A stretch of 64,000 nucleotides of DNA, taken from NCBI GenBank assembly GCA_905331475.1, contig CAJNYU010004046.1:153298-217297 (forward strand). The letters run 5' to 3'. Positions within the stretch are counted from its first letter, which is position 1; each line of letters opens with the position of its first letter. Below, one piece after another: positions 1 through 11,900 of this stretch. Source of the stretch: Rotaria socialis. Its lineage: Eukaryota; Rotifera; Eurotatoria; Philodinida; Philodinidae. The notes under the pieces were generated by a model. That model was not told where the DNA came from and made no database searches. It saw only the letters and a list, made by a program, of their open reading frames with translations. The position numbers and the translations under genes were made by a program.

Positions 1-665
1 AAAACAGAACAAATCAATCGTTCCCAGTTCTGACTTTCGCTTCCCTTCCTCATAGAAATATTCATATCAGTCTACTGCTTATATGTACGTGTTAGGATGA
101 CATCCAGCTCTTTTTTTGTGTATGTTCTACTTTTTAACCTGGCCAATTACGCTTATTTTTAACGAATACGACGTTTTTGACAATCAATTTCTGGCGATAC
201 TGACTGACTTTTGAATATTTTATATCGATGCGACAAAATCAAGGAGAAAGCTTCCATTCAGAACTCTTCATATATTTCAAAATGTATCAACGAACTTTTT
301 TCTCAATCTTCTAGATGACTGAACGTACCGATAGATTGAGAATTGAACTAGTTGCAACGTTTTCGTATACTATATTCTCACATTGAATTTTCTTCTTTTA
401 TCGTAGTATTGACTTATCTTTTCTGTTTTGATGGTTGTTTTGGAGATTTTTAAAAGATTATGCAATAGTTTCTTTCTATTTTGGAAACCATTTCAAGTGT
501 CATAAGTTTCACTTTTTATGCCTCTTGTCACAACAAATAATTTGAATAATAAAAGTCGGCACGTATTGAAATTGTATTTCACAGTTGTTTTTTAGTGAAA
601 AAGCAATATTACAAAGTCATGTATTTCGTTGTTTCCTTTGGGGAAAAGACAAATGTAAATCGACA
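1..665. other. No gene seen
   Basis: A+T-rich sequence downstream of the nuclease gene. I see no open frame with family resemblance, no RNA gene and no clear repeat. It probably holds the nuclease 3' UTR and intergenic DNA. Confidence 0.5.
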
Positions 666-1693
666 CTAGGACATCAGGGTTCTCGCAAGTATACAAATTA
701 ACATCGTAATTAACTTGTTCATGTTCGAGCACAATTTGTCGCATCGTGATGATATTGTCAAACGATCAGCGGCTAAACGATTGAGTAATGTGCCAAGTCG
801 GCGACCTCCTTGAGCAAGACGTTGTTCAATGATCCCGATATTTCTTTCATAGTAGATATTGCCTAATGTGAAATTAACTGATGCGTTCATTATCATATTA
901 CTCTCATCCAAATAGATTTGTTGACAAACGTGTTTTAAACTTTCCTGAATCCATTGAATGAAGTCCTCATTGTTACTTGTTGATCCTTGCTCAAGCATCA
1001 ATGAATAAATATGTTCATAATAACTTGTGATATTCGATCCATAATCACGAGACAATCGAATACTGATGAGCCCACTGTCCCATAATGAGTGAAGATTCGT
1101 TTGAAATGTTTGATTCATAAAGTAGCCTAATTACAAAAAGCATGATTTCACCTTTTCTTTTTTTACTTTCGTTTTCGATCCAGAAATGACACTTTACCTT
1201 TGATAGAATTGCCTCCGAGATCTGTTTGAAAACCAACATGCAACGGCTGATGAACATCGCCAGCATAGTGGACCAGAAACATGAGCGCTTCCTTATGTTG
1301 AATATCGTCGAAATTTGCATCAATAACACGTTTTGAATAATTTCTCAATGCACCCTCAATACAGATATCATTGATACAATCTCTCGATGGATCATAACTA
1401 CAGACCCAAGATGGTGTATTAAGATAGTGTAGTTGACGACTCCACTGCCAATTAGGATGATCAAACGGATTCGTATCCGGGTAGAGAATACTATCAGCCC
1501 ACGTTGCTACAGCAGTCAAATTACCTGATAAGTACCATGGGACGAGAGATTTCACCCATTGAGATGCTTCAGCAGTCAATTGACTCTGAGCTAGGCTAGC
1601 AACAAGACTATGTCCAACTGCACCCCAACCGTCTACATTTTGTACAGTTGCTCCATAAAAACAAATTATCATCAACAACGATGATGAAAGCAT
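666..1693 (-). CDS. Secreted S1/P1-type nuclease
   Basis: Two exons, 1693-1198 and 1126-666, joined in phase 1 across a 71-nt GT..AG intron. The product is about 318 aa. S1/P1 enzymes are zinc-dependent single-strand and 3'-nucleotidases. The N-terminus is a hydrophobic signal peptide followed by DGWGAVGH, whose Trp and His are the family's first zinc ligands in the mature enzyme. Further ligand motifs follow in the expected order: ATWADSI, QLHYLN, HYAGDVHQPLHVG and, in exon 2, NLHSLWDSGLI. All recognisable ligands are intact, so the enzyme should be active outside the cell or in a lysosome-like compartment. The family is common in plants, fungi, protists and bacteria but patchy in animals, so horizontal acquisition is possible; the intron shows it is at least domesticated. 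The start is the Met that heads the signal peptide. Confidence 0.9.
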
Positions 1694-4483
1694 TTAACGT
1701 TTTTTCTATTAGTATGCTCGTAAATTTGTTAAAGCTCTATAAAATATCAATCAAACCTTCAATAAAAATGCAATTTTGTATTCTTATCAATATGACATTC
1801 AAGCCGACAAGTATTTCTTTACTATCGAATGTATGTGTCGTGACTATATTTTATATCTAAGAACGTCTACGAAAACCTTTTGTTGTTCTTGTTGTTGTTT
1901 TTATTATAATTTATTAACAGTGTAGTGCGCATGTTGTAAATCATAGTTTCAGCGCTTGTGATTATACTAAGAAACTATCTCAGAAAATATTCTGAATTTT
2001 GTTATTGTAGTCAACATTACTGCTGTCAGTTTTAAAGATAACTCGAGTTTGTGACTGATAAAGAATTTGATTGTAGTGGTATGAAACGACATGCAGCAAT
2101 AGAAAAATTCATTTAGTCGGTTGTTCTCACTAATCTACAATGTAAATCAAAGTTTGTTGGAATTAAAATTCATTTATGAGAGCCCATTTTCAAGAAGTCA
2201 TAAATACATCGAGATCGACGACAAAATGAAAGAGAACGAAAATTCCTAAGAATAGCAAATATTTGTCGTCTAGGAAAAACAAAACTTTGACGAACAAGAA
2301 CATGGTCGAACCATGTTGTATGATTAATGCGTATTCATCTTCTATACATTCTTATCGCTATCGATGATTTTCTCGTAAAGAGTCTATAAAATGAATGATG
2401 TGATACAGAATCAGCTTATGAAATATCATCTTATGAACCGTGAACTTTTTAAATTGCTGCTCCATTTAATTAATAACTGTGTGTTTGAAAATGCCTGGGA
2501 ACCATGTTGTAGTTGCAATCTCTATCACTCGTGAAAGATTTCATAAAATTAAGCTCATTGAGGAAAAATTGTCGTCTAAGAAGTTATTTTTCATAGAGAA
2601 GAACAAGGACTATGCGTTGGTACAAAGAACAACTCGATACTGGCATGTCGAAAGATTTTGTTAAAGAATGAAAGTCACTTAAATTTGACACCGAGAATCA
2701 ATCAAATAAGTTCATTTAGCGGTAACATTTGAATAAATTTTCATTTTATGATAAGAATTTCCAGTTTATCTTATGTAATTCGATGTACTTTGAGGCATTT
2801 CATATATTTAAAAGTAGCTATGTGCCAATGTCTTCAACATCGTTGAGACATGAACGATCATTAAACAAAACATTGCAGAACAAGAATCATCTTTTTTAAA
2901 GAGAGTTATCATCAATTGAACTTAATATTATGTCGATTTATATTTTGTCATAAATTACATCAATTTTTTTATGATTTGTTTTTATTTTAAAGAAATATCA
3001 ACCACTTTAGTCGCATACAATTCTGTAATTGACCATAAAAAGAAAACGAAGAAAAATTACAGAATATTTTATATTTGTTCTTTTCAGATTTCATTCATCA
3101 AAGTAACACTAAGAAAAAATTAGATGAAACAAATATTTTTCAATTTAGAGGTCAAAATATCAATGGCAAAGAACCACATTTAAAAATGATGAAAATATAA
3201 GTGGATGCAAAAATGTAACGAATCACTGATATGTAAATGCAGCTACTTTAATTTAATATAGAACGTACGGATGTGGAAGGTAGCAGAATGAAATTATTTT
3301 CAAAAGAGAAAAAAAAAGCGTTCAAGTATATCCAAAATAAAAAGACTTGTAGATTCGTTATTGAACAATGCAAGGCGTCAGGTTTTCGGAAGACATATTT
3401 TTGCGAAAAAAATGCAACAATGAAATGTATATCACAATTTTGTCATGTCTCACTAAAACTCCATTTAATGGAGAAATCATTTGCGAAGACAACATGCTCA
3501 TCATCGAAAGTTCACTGAATTTTTACAAGTCAACTAAAGGTTAAGTAGATGCAACGCCGATGTTGAATGCTTATAGTGGCGAAGTATGCATGAATATATA
3601 TATATATTATCAAAGAATTGTTGAACATGTTGACATTACAACAGCATGTTAAAGGCTAACCGCACTATAACGAATAGGATAGTTGATGGTTTGCACAGAA
3701 TACATATAAAAATATTGGCAGTTGTCTTTATTTAGTTGTCCTCGTTTTTTCACTTTAGCAAACCAAATATTGTCATTAGGGGGTGATGTCCATAAAAGAT
3801 ATATTCAATATTTACTTAATGGTGTAAAACACTTTTCCATTTCGTAGTAAAATACGAACCGTCTAAAAAATGACTAATATAGCCTTGTTGAAATAGTATC
3901 TATTCTGTTTTACAGTTCACTTATCGCAAAGTCTGCTTGTTCAAAAAAGCTTTTTTCGATCCGATAATGTTGCGACGCTGTCAAATATGGAATATATATA
4001 TATATATAAATTAGGGGTTACAAGGTGAAAATAGTAGCAACATTTGTAATAATTTATTCTAATATTAAAATTTCTCGAACTCTTCAAAACAAGCGAAGAG
4101 TATTACGTTTCACTTCAATTAAACTCTTCTTTTTTTTTTCGATCAATCAAAGAGAAAAGTACGTACCGCCATCTGCTTTATATTTATTCTATTACTTGAT
4201 TAGTGTCGAATCCATTTCTTACTTGTTTCCTACTTGTGTAACGCGTGTCGTCGCATTTTCAGAACCTTCAAATTACTCAGGTAAAATCGCTCGTCCTCGT
4301 AATAATACGTCCGATATAAGCATAGTTATGTTAGATTGAATCTTAACTTTTCTCGCAGCATGTGTTTCAATTACGATTGATTTCGTGCAATCACCTGCTT
4401 TGCTTCGATTTACTATTAACTAAAACTTTTTATTAAATAAAACAGATGAATATTTTTAGATCTGATATTTTCATAGAAGAAAA
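1694..4483. other. Gene-free stretch
   Basis: About 2.8 kb between the divergently arranged nuclease and LRR genes. Short open frames (around 2479-2664, 3273-3518 and 4025-4339) have A+T-driven composition, no domain-like pattern and no plausible splice partners, so I do not call them. Two short (TA)n tracts occur near 3595-3608 and 3993-4008. Promoters of both neighbours should lie here but I cannot place them. Confidence 0.45.
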
Positions 4484-5391
4484 ATGGACGATGACGATGA
4501 TGTCGAAAAATACATTCATCATATAAGTAACATAAAAGAAACAAGTTTGAATTTAAGCAATCGTTCGTTACGTGCTGTTCCATTTTCTGTTAGTTTATGC
4601 ACATTCCTTCAAAATCTCTATTTGAATAATAACGAACTTATCATTCCACCTACCGAGCAATTGTCACCATTGACTAATTTGGAAACACTTTCATTGGAAC
4701 AAAATCAGTTAACGATTTTACCCGATACATTATGGAATCTAACGTCACTATTACGTTTAAATCTTAGTCATAATCCACTTGGTCAAATACCAGTACAATT
4801 AGGTCAACTAAAAAATCTTCATGAATTATGGTTAACAAATCTAAATTTATATGATTTACCAATAAATATATTTATGAATTTAAATCAATTAGAAAAATTA
4901 TCATTGAAATCAAATCATTTACGACGATTACCCACTGATATAGGACACTTAATAGAACTTCGTTGGTTGAGTGTGGAAGATAACGAATTGAACGATTTAC
5001 CTGATTGTTTACAAGATTGTTTGAACTTATCATATCTTAATTTAAATGGAAACAATTTCATTCATATTCCTTCGGTGATTGGAAAAATCTCATCATTAAA
5101 TGTTATTTGTTTTCAACGAAATGCTATTGCAGAAATAAACGACGATACATTATTAATGTTTTCGAATATGACCAAAGTTGATCTAAGAGAAAATCCCTTA
5201 GTAGATAAACCACAACATTGGAAAGTAAGATTGAACAAAACTAAACGGTTGAATTAAACATTTGCTGTCTTTTTCAGGGTTTAGAATTTATCAAAGTTGG
5301 CCGTTGTATGGATGTAATTTCACTTGACGATGAGAATGATGAAAATCATTCCGAATCATTAGGTTCTAGTCATGATGACAATCTCGAGTAA
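4484..5391 (+). CDS. Leucine-rich-repeat protein
   Basis: Two exons, 4484-5224 and 5278-5391, phase 0, about 284 aa. After an acidic start (MDDDDD) there are roughly nine consecutive leucine-rich repeats of ~23 residues. They follow the LxxLxLxxNxLxxLPxxL pattern of SHOC2-like and plant-Ras-group-related LRR proteins, for example LETLSLEQNQLTILPDTLWN. There is no signal peptide or membrane segment, so the protein is probably cytoplasmic. The C-terminus, mostly in exon 2, leaves the repeat and ends in an acidic/serine tail (DDENDENHSE...). Such proteins are protein-interaction scaffolds; no enzymatic domain is attached. An acceptor-like TTTTCATAG lies 7 nt before the ATG, which could be a trans-splice site. 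I cannot assign orthology to a specific LRRC protein. Confidence 0.85.
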
Positions 5392-5965
5392 ATTGTCTTC
5401 GCTATCCTAAATGTGATAAATACTTTCGTTCCTTTTACCTTTTTTTTAAATGTCTGTTTATATTTTGCATCCCGAACAAATCGATTAAAATGAATGAGTA
5501 TTTTGGTGCTTCTACTCATTCACTATAATTGATGATACGTTCACATCGAATTGAGAATATTTTTGAGTCCATATGATATAGCAGCGAACAAGAAAAAATC
5601 TTACAGTTAACAATAGAAATTGATAGGTGAACCAAAAAGAGAAGCATGTGTTCAAGTCGTTTTTATTGTACGAAAAGAATGTATTTTGCAACTTGAGTTA
5701 AATTGAAATACGTATACTGTGCTAGTATTCTCCGTACATCCATATTTTTGTTTGTATTATTCGATATAAAGAACAGATAATTTTTTTGATATATGTTTGC
5801 AAAAAGTAAATTATGCAAGAGAAATCTCACTCTTAGCGTTTTGTATTTAGCTTTTTCACTGTCTAGTTGCACTTTGTTTATTTTTAGATGAACTGTGAAA
5901 AAAACATATTATACTAAAGTTTCCATTGATTCGATACACGAAAGAAAACAAATAGAAAATCCATC
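5392..5965. other. Short intergenic spacer
   Basis: About 570 nt between the LRR gene and the golgin gene, both on the + strand. It is A+T-rich. A minus-strand open frame at 5663-5872 has no family features and is not called. The golgin promoter or a trans-splice acceptor may lie near its right end, where an AAATAG precedes the ATG by about 10 nt. Confidence 0.4.
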
Positions 5966-8900
5966 ATGAGCGAAGATGGAAAATCTGCAAATGATGAGAA
6001 ACCAGCAGCAAGTAGCAAGGTTTGCCTGTCTAATTACAAAGATATATTCTGTAAAATAAAGTATTGTTTTTGAAATATTTCAGCTTGAATCCATGCCACC
6101 AGATGAACTAATAAAACTCTTTAAAAGTCAAGTTGTGTTAAAGAAGAAACTTGATTCTAAAATAAGTGAATTATCTACTGCTAATATAAGTTTATGTCAA
6201 ACTCAAGAGGTTTTAATAACATTTAGAAAAATTATTTACTTCATTCTTATGACTTTTGTAGCAACTTCAAAATGAGCTGGAAGATGAACAATCGAAAAGA
6301 AAACATGTCGCCCATGAACTAGACCAATGTAAAATTCACGAGTCCGAACTTCAACAGGAACTTAATGTAGGATCTAATCTACTATACATGCCTATTAATC
6401 TTTATTGTACCTGTAGACATTGCGTGAATCATCAGACTGCTTTCAGCAACAAAATGAATCATTAAAATTATCATGTAAGAATCTACAAGATGAAATATTG
6501 GTAACTTAAAAGATACTTTTTTCTAACAGCATATCTAGATTTATTTGTCTGTTCTTTGTTATTTAGAGTCTTCAAAATGATAAATCAAATCTTCTTTCAA
6601 AGTTAACTGATGCTGAAGAAGATTTTATAGATAAATTAAATGAAACTAAAAGTACTATAGAAAATCTTCGCTGTGAAAAACAATCGTGTGAGCAAGAAAA
6701 TTTGCATCTGAAACAATCCATTGGAAATCTCGAATTGGAAATCAATGATTTCAAGATGAAATCGAATTCAGTCGACAAAGAGAAGCAATCGATTGAAGAA
6801 GAACTCCATGAGTTGAGATTAAAGTTGGCTTCATCGGACAAAGATGCGCAACTGATAGAAGAACTCAATGATCTAAAATTGAAATCTAACTCTTTCGAAA
6901 AAGATAAACAATTAATAGAAGAAGAACTTAATGATTTAAGATCTAAGTTGAGCACATTTGATAAAGATAACAATCTGTTGGAAGAAGAGCTCAATAATTT
7001 AAGATCAAAATTAAATACATTTGAAATAAATGAAAAACTGATGGAAGAAGAACTTAAAAATTTAAGATCAAATGTAAATTCATTTGACCAGAATAAACAA
7101 CTGATGGAAGATGAACTCCATGATTTAAGATCAAAATTAAATATATCTGATAAAGACAAATACTTATTGCAAGAAGATCTCAATAATCTAAGATTGAAAT
7201 ATGGTGCATTCGATGACGAGAAACAGATGTTGGAAGAAGAACTTAATAGTTTAAGATCGACTGCAACTTCATTCGATCAGAATAAACAACTGATGGAAGA
7301 TGAACTCAATAACTTACGATCACAATTAAGTAGATTTGAAACCGATACAAAATTGATGGAAGAAGAACTTAATAGTTTAAGATCGACTGCAACTTCATTT
7401 GATCAGAATAGACAACTGATGGAAGATGAAGTCAATGATTTGAAAACAAAGCTGATTACATCTGATAAAGAGAAGAAGTTGATGGAAGAAGAACTGAATG
7501 AATTTCGATCGAAATCCAGTTTATCTGATGCAGATTTACAATCGAGAGAGGAAGAACTTAATAATTTAAGAGTGAAATCTCGTACATTCGATGAAGAGAA
7601 GCAGATGATAGAACAAGAACTTGATGATTTAAGATCGAAATTAAATAGATTTGAAACGGATAAAAAACTAAGCGAAGAAGAACTGGATGATTTGAAAACA
7701 AAGCTAATTACATCTGATAAAGAGAAGCATTCAATGGAAGAAGAGCTAAACGAGCTTAAATCGAAATCAAGTTCATCTGATACAGATATGGAATCAACAG
7801 AGAAAGAAATTAATAATTTAAGATCAACACTGAGTAAGTTTGAAATGGATAAACAATTGATGGATGAAGAACTCAATGAGTTAAGAACGAAATCCAATTC
7901 ATTCGATAATGATAAACAAATCATGGAAGAAGAACGCAATGATTTAAGATCAAAATTAAATACATCTAATCAAGAGAAACATTTGATGGAACAAGAGCTA
8001 AACGATTTACAATCAAAGTTCAATGCATTGGAGAAAGAGAGACAATTGATGGAAGAAGAACTCACTGATTTAAGACTTCGTTGCAGTACATTCGATCAAA
8101 ATAGACAATCCATGGAAGAGGAATTGACCGAGTTAAGATCAAAAGTCATTTCACTCGATAGCGATAAGGAATTATTAGAAAGAGAACTCAATGACTTGAA
8201 ATCGAAATTCAATACAATAGAAACAGATAAACAATTAATGGAAGAAGACGTGAAGAATTATCGTAAACAAATAGAAAATTTTGAAATGGAAAATCTTGAA
8301 TTGAGAAAAATTCCACAACAATTATCAGACGTTCCAATAAATCAATTGAATGAAAATTTCGATGAAATTATTTCTCAACGTATTGATTCTTTTCTTAATC
8401 ATAACGATGACGAAACGCTACCTATATCCAAATTACTATCAGATATTCCAGCATTACTCCAGTCAAGTGGCATAACAAATTATGTAAATGAAGATTTTCC
8501 AACTGCATTAAATCTTGAATGTCTTCTTCGCCTGTGTTCATTATTAATTGAACGATGCCATGTCTTACAAAGTATTAACGTAGCGAACGAACCATTATTA
8601 AATAAAGATCTATTTTCAATCATTCAAAATGGCAATTATGAACAATGTCAATTATTAATTCATCGACAAGATCATCCTGGATTAGATGCACTTTTTGAAC
8701 ATTTTCAATCGTGGATAAATCAATCAAATGATTCCAATGATTGGGAAATTCGTCTGTCGAAACCGATTGATCAGGTAGGAATTTGTGAAGCAGAAGACTG
8801 TGAGCAGAGAAATAATTAAAAAGCGTTATACAACTGTTTTCTAAATTTCAGCGATAGAAATATTAGAGTGTAAGCTAACAGTATGATACGACTTCGATTA

Positions 8901-11900
8901 ACTTTTGATGTTCATATACTTGATGAGTATTCAATTGTATTTACTTTAAATAAATCAGTGAACACAATGTAGTGGAATGCCTAATGATGAGAGTTTCTAT
9001 TATTATGCTGCAATCATTTTTTCTTATTTGACGAATCAATTTCTTTAACATTAAAACTAAATAAATTTTGAAATAGTAGAGTTTGATTTCTAATAAACTT
9101 GAAATTAACAGTAGTAAAGTGCAAGTTTATCGGTAAATTCGATAAACAAATTTTCATTCAATAAGTAGAATAGTGAAAATATTAAAAATACTGTTCACTA
9201 TCATATAGTTTCTATTTCTAGAGCATTAATCAATACATTCGATTAGAATTCAATGACTTCAAATTTATTTCCGACGAAATCGAACATGAACTTCGACAAT
9301 CACGCATTCAACTGGATCAATCGTTAGAAGAAAATAAAGAACAACGATGTGATATAGCTATTCTGAAAGAAAATCTTCATTCTTTTGAGGAGTTAAAACA
9401 ACAATATGCGGAACAATGTGACAAAATAAATGAACTGCAGATGATTATTGACCAAGAAAATATTGGTTTGTTTTTATCATAGATTTTCTCAGATTTCCAT
9501 TTTAATTTTTACTTCCTATTAGATAAAACTAAATTTGATCAACTTGAATCATTATATGAAGAAGTTCAACAAAAATATGTTCATCTTGAACATATCAAAT
9601 CTGAATGTGATGTATTACAAGAAAATTTTAATAAAACAAATCTTCAACTGCAAGATCAACAAGAAAAACATCAAATCGAAATCAATAGTCTTCAAAGTAC
9701 AATTGAACAACAAAAACAAATAATCGATAATGCAACACAATCTCAAGATGAACGTTATTCATCATCAGTAAAACTAACACAGCAATTAAGTGATTTACTT
9801 GAAACAGAAAAAACTGAAAAAGAAAAATTGAAAAATATCAATCAACAATTAGAAAACGATTTACAAACAAACAATGAATTGTTTTTTGAAAAAACTAAGC
9901 AAGCTGATGATCTCGATAAACAATTACAAATAATCAATAATGAATATCAAGATTTAAAAGTTCAATTTGATCAAATCAAACATGACAAAGATAAACTTAT
10001 TAATGATATTAATTTACTTGCGGAAACAATACAAAGTTTCGACAGTGAGAAGTCCGAAAACTTGCAAGTAAATCAAAAATTTTGTTTTCACTTTTCAAAC
10101 ATTGTATGTATTTTCATCTACATAGATTATTAATAAATTAGAACAAGATTTAGAAAGCAATAAATTAAATTTTGATCAACTAATTAAACAGAATAAAGAA
10201 GAAAATCATCAAGAAAAAGCTCAAATAGAAACTAAATTTCAGCAAGTACGTCGTTGAAGTTTTTTATCGATTAAATATCAGAGTGAGCATTCGCATTAAG
10301 TTAAATAATTTAAAACAATTCTATTGATAGCATTATTTTCTTATGACATTTATTAATATTTTCATTGTTGTTATATACAGTAAATTTCGTTTTTAACTAA
10401 TCTCTATGAGTAATTAAAACTAGGGTTGAGCGGAAGCTGCTCATAGATTCATCAGTTGATAAATTCTATATTTATTTCTAGTTGAGACGGGGTACTGCAC
10501 TCTTTTCCTCTGTATTTCTTATTAAATAAATTTAAAAAACATATTTTGAATCCATTTTCAATTTTTAATAGACGTGTTGAGTCATATTATTCTGAAAGTC
10601 AACAGTTTTCAAAACTTAAAACTCCTATTTCATAATAAACAATTTAGCGAAACATGAAATATCAGATGAATTGCAGACAAATCTTTTACTAGTTGCACAA
10701 AACAAGAAAATAGACGACTAAAAATTTAATTTTTAGACAATTGAAAGTCTTAAACAAGAATTAGACTCTGCTAAAAACGATCTAAAAATTCTTCAATTAC
10801 AATCAATTGAACAAAAGCAATCAATTCTTGAAAATGAACAAATCCAAACAAGTAATCTACGATCTGAGTTAGAAAATTTTCAAAAAGAAAATGAAACATT
10901 AAATCAAACGATCAACGAATTGAATAACAAACTTGCAACTCAAAAAACTGAATCTAATGCAACTATTCAAGTAGATCATCAGATTTTCAACGAGATAGTC
11001 GTACGGTTAAATGAATTTTTTTCTTCATAGGATCTTCAAGAAAAACAACAAAAAATGAAGATGCTATTATCACGTCTTAAAAAAGAATTACAAGAAAAAC
11101 ATCAACAACCAAAACAAAGTCTAATTGATCTTGAATTAGCTGATTATGAAAAAACAATAAAATCATTAAAAGATAATTTAACATCTAAAGACAAAGAAAT
11201 TCAAGATGTGCGCGACGAACTAACAAATATTAATGAAAAAAATCGTTGTCTCATGGAAGAAATCCAAAATTTGGATCAACAAAAATTACAAACAGAAGAA
11301 CGCGCTAATAAATTTAAAACATTATTAGATGCAACCAAGCGAGAATTACAAGATGCGAAAGATCTTGAACAACAAAGATATCAAAATGATGACAATTTAC
11401 GATCATTACTTGATAAGCTAAAAACTGAATTAGATGATAATAAAGTAACTGTTAGTCAATTGCTTTCTGAAAAACAAGAGCTTACTGGTAGATTGCTTCA
11501 ATTGATTGTATTATATTTATAGTTTTTGTTTACCTTAAGAACGATTCAATAATCAAAGTGATACAAATCAGAGAACAATTAATTTACTTGAACAAAATCT
11601 ACGTATCGCAAAACATGATCTGGAAGTTGTCAAACAGGATTAGTTAGTTTTTTCATTTTGTAGAAATATGTGCCTAATTTTACGTATCTATTTTTCAGTG
11701 ACACCCTACAAGATGATTTCAATAATTATAAAGTAAATATAAAACATTCGCATACATATGTTACTTGAAATGATCAGTTTTCGCGACTTATTCGAGAGAA
11801 GAATATTCAGATCTTTAAATTTTTCTAGTTTTAGTCAACTCCGTTCCAATTTTATACGATATGAATACTCATTACTAGTTCGTATCTGATTATTAGATCA

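Noticed and set aside
6572..7183. Long minus-strand open frame rich in Ser/Phe
   Set aside because: It is the antisense of the 63-bp golgin repeat; regular Glu/Leu codons read backwards give Ser/Phe. No independent evidence.
7403..7939. Second antisense Ser-rich open frame
   Set aside because: Same cause: shadow of the tandem-repeat coding strand.
6789..8297. CRISPR-like repeat array
   Set aside because: Units are contiguous, coding, divergent and in phase with heptads; there are no spacers.
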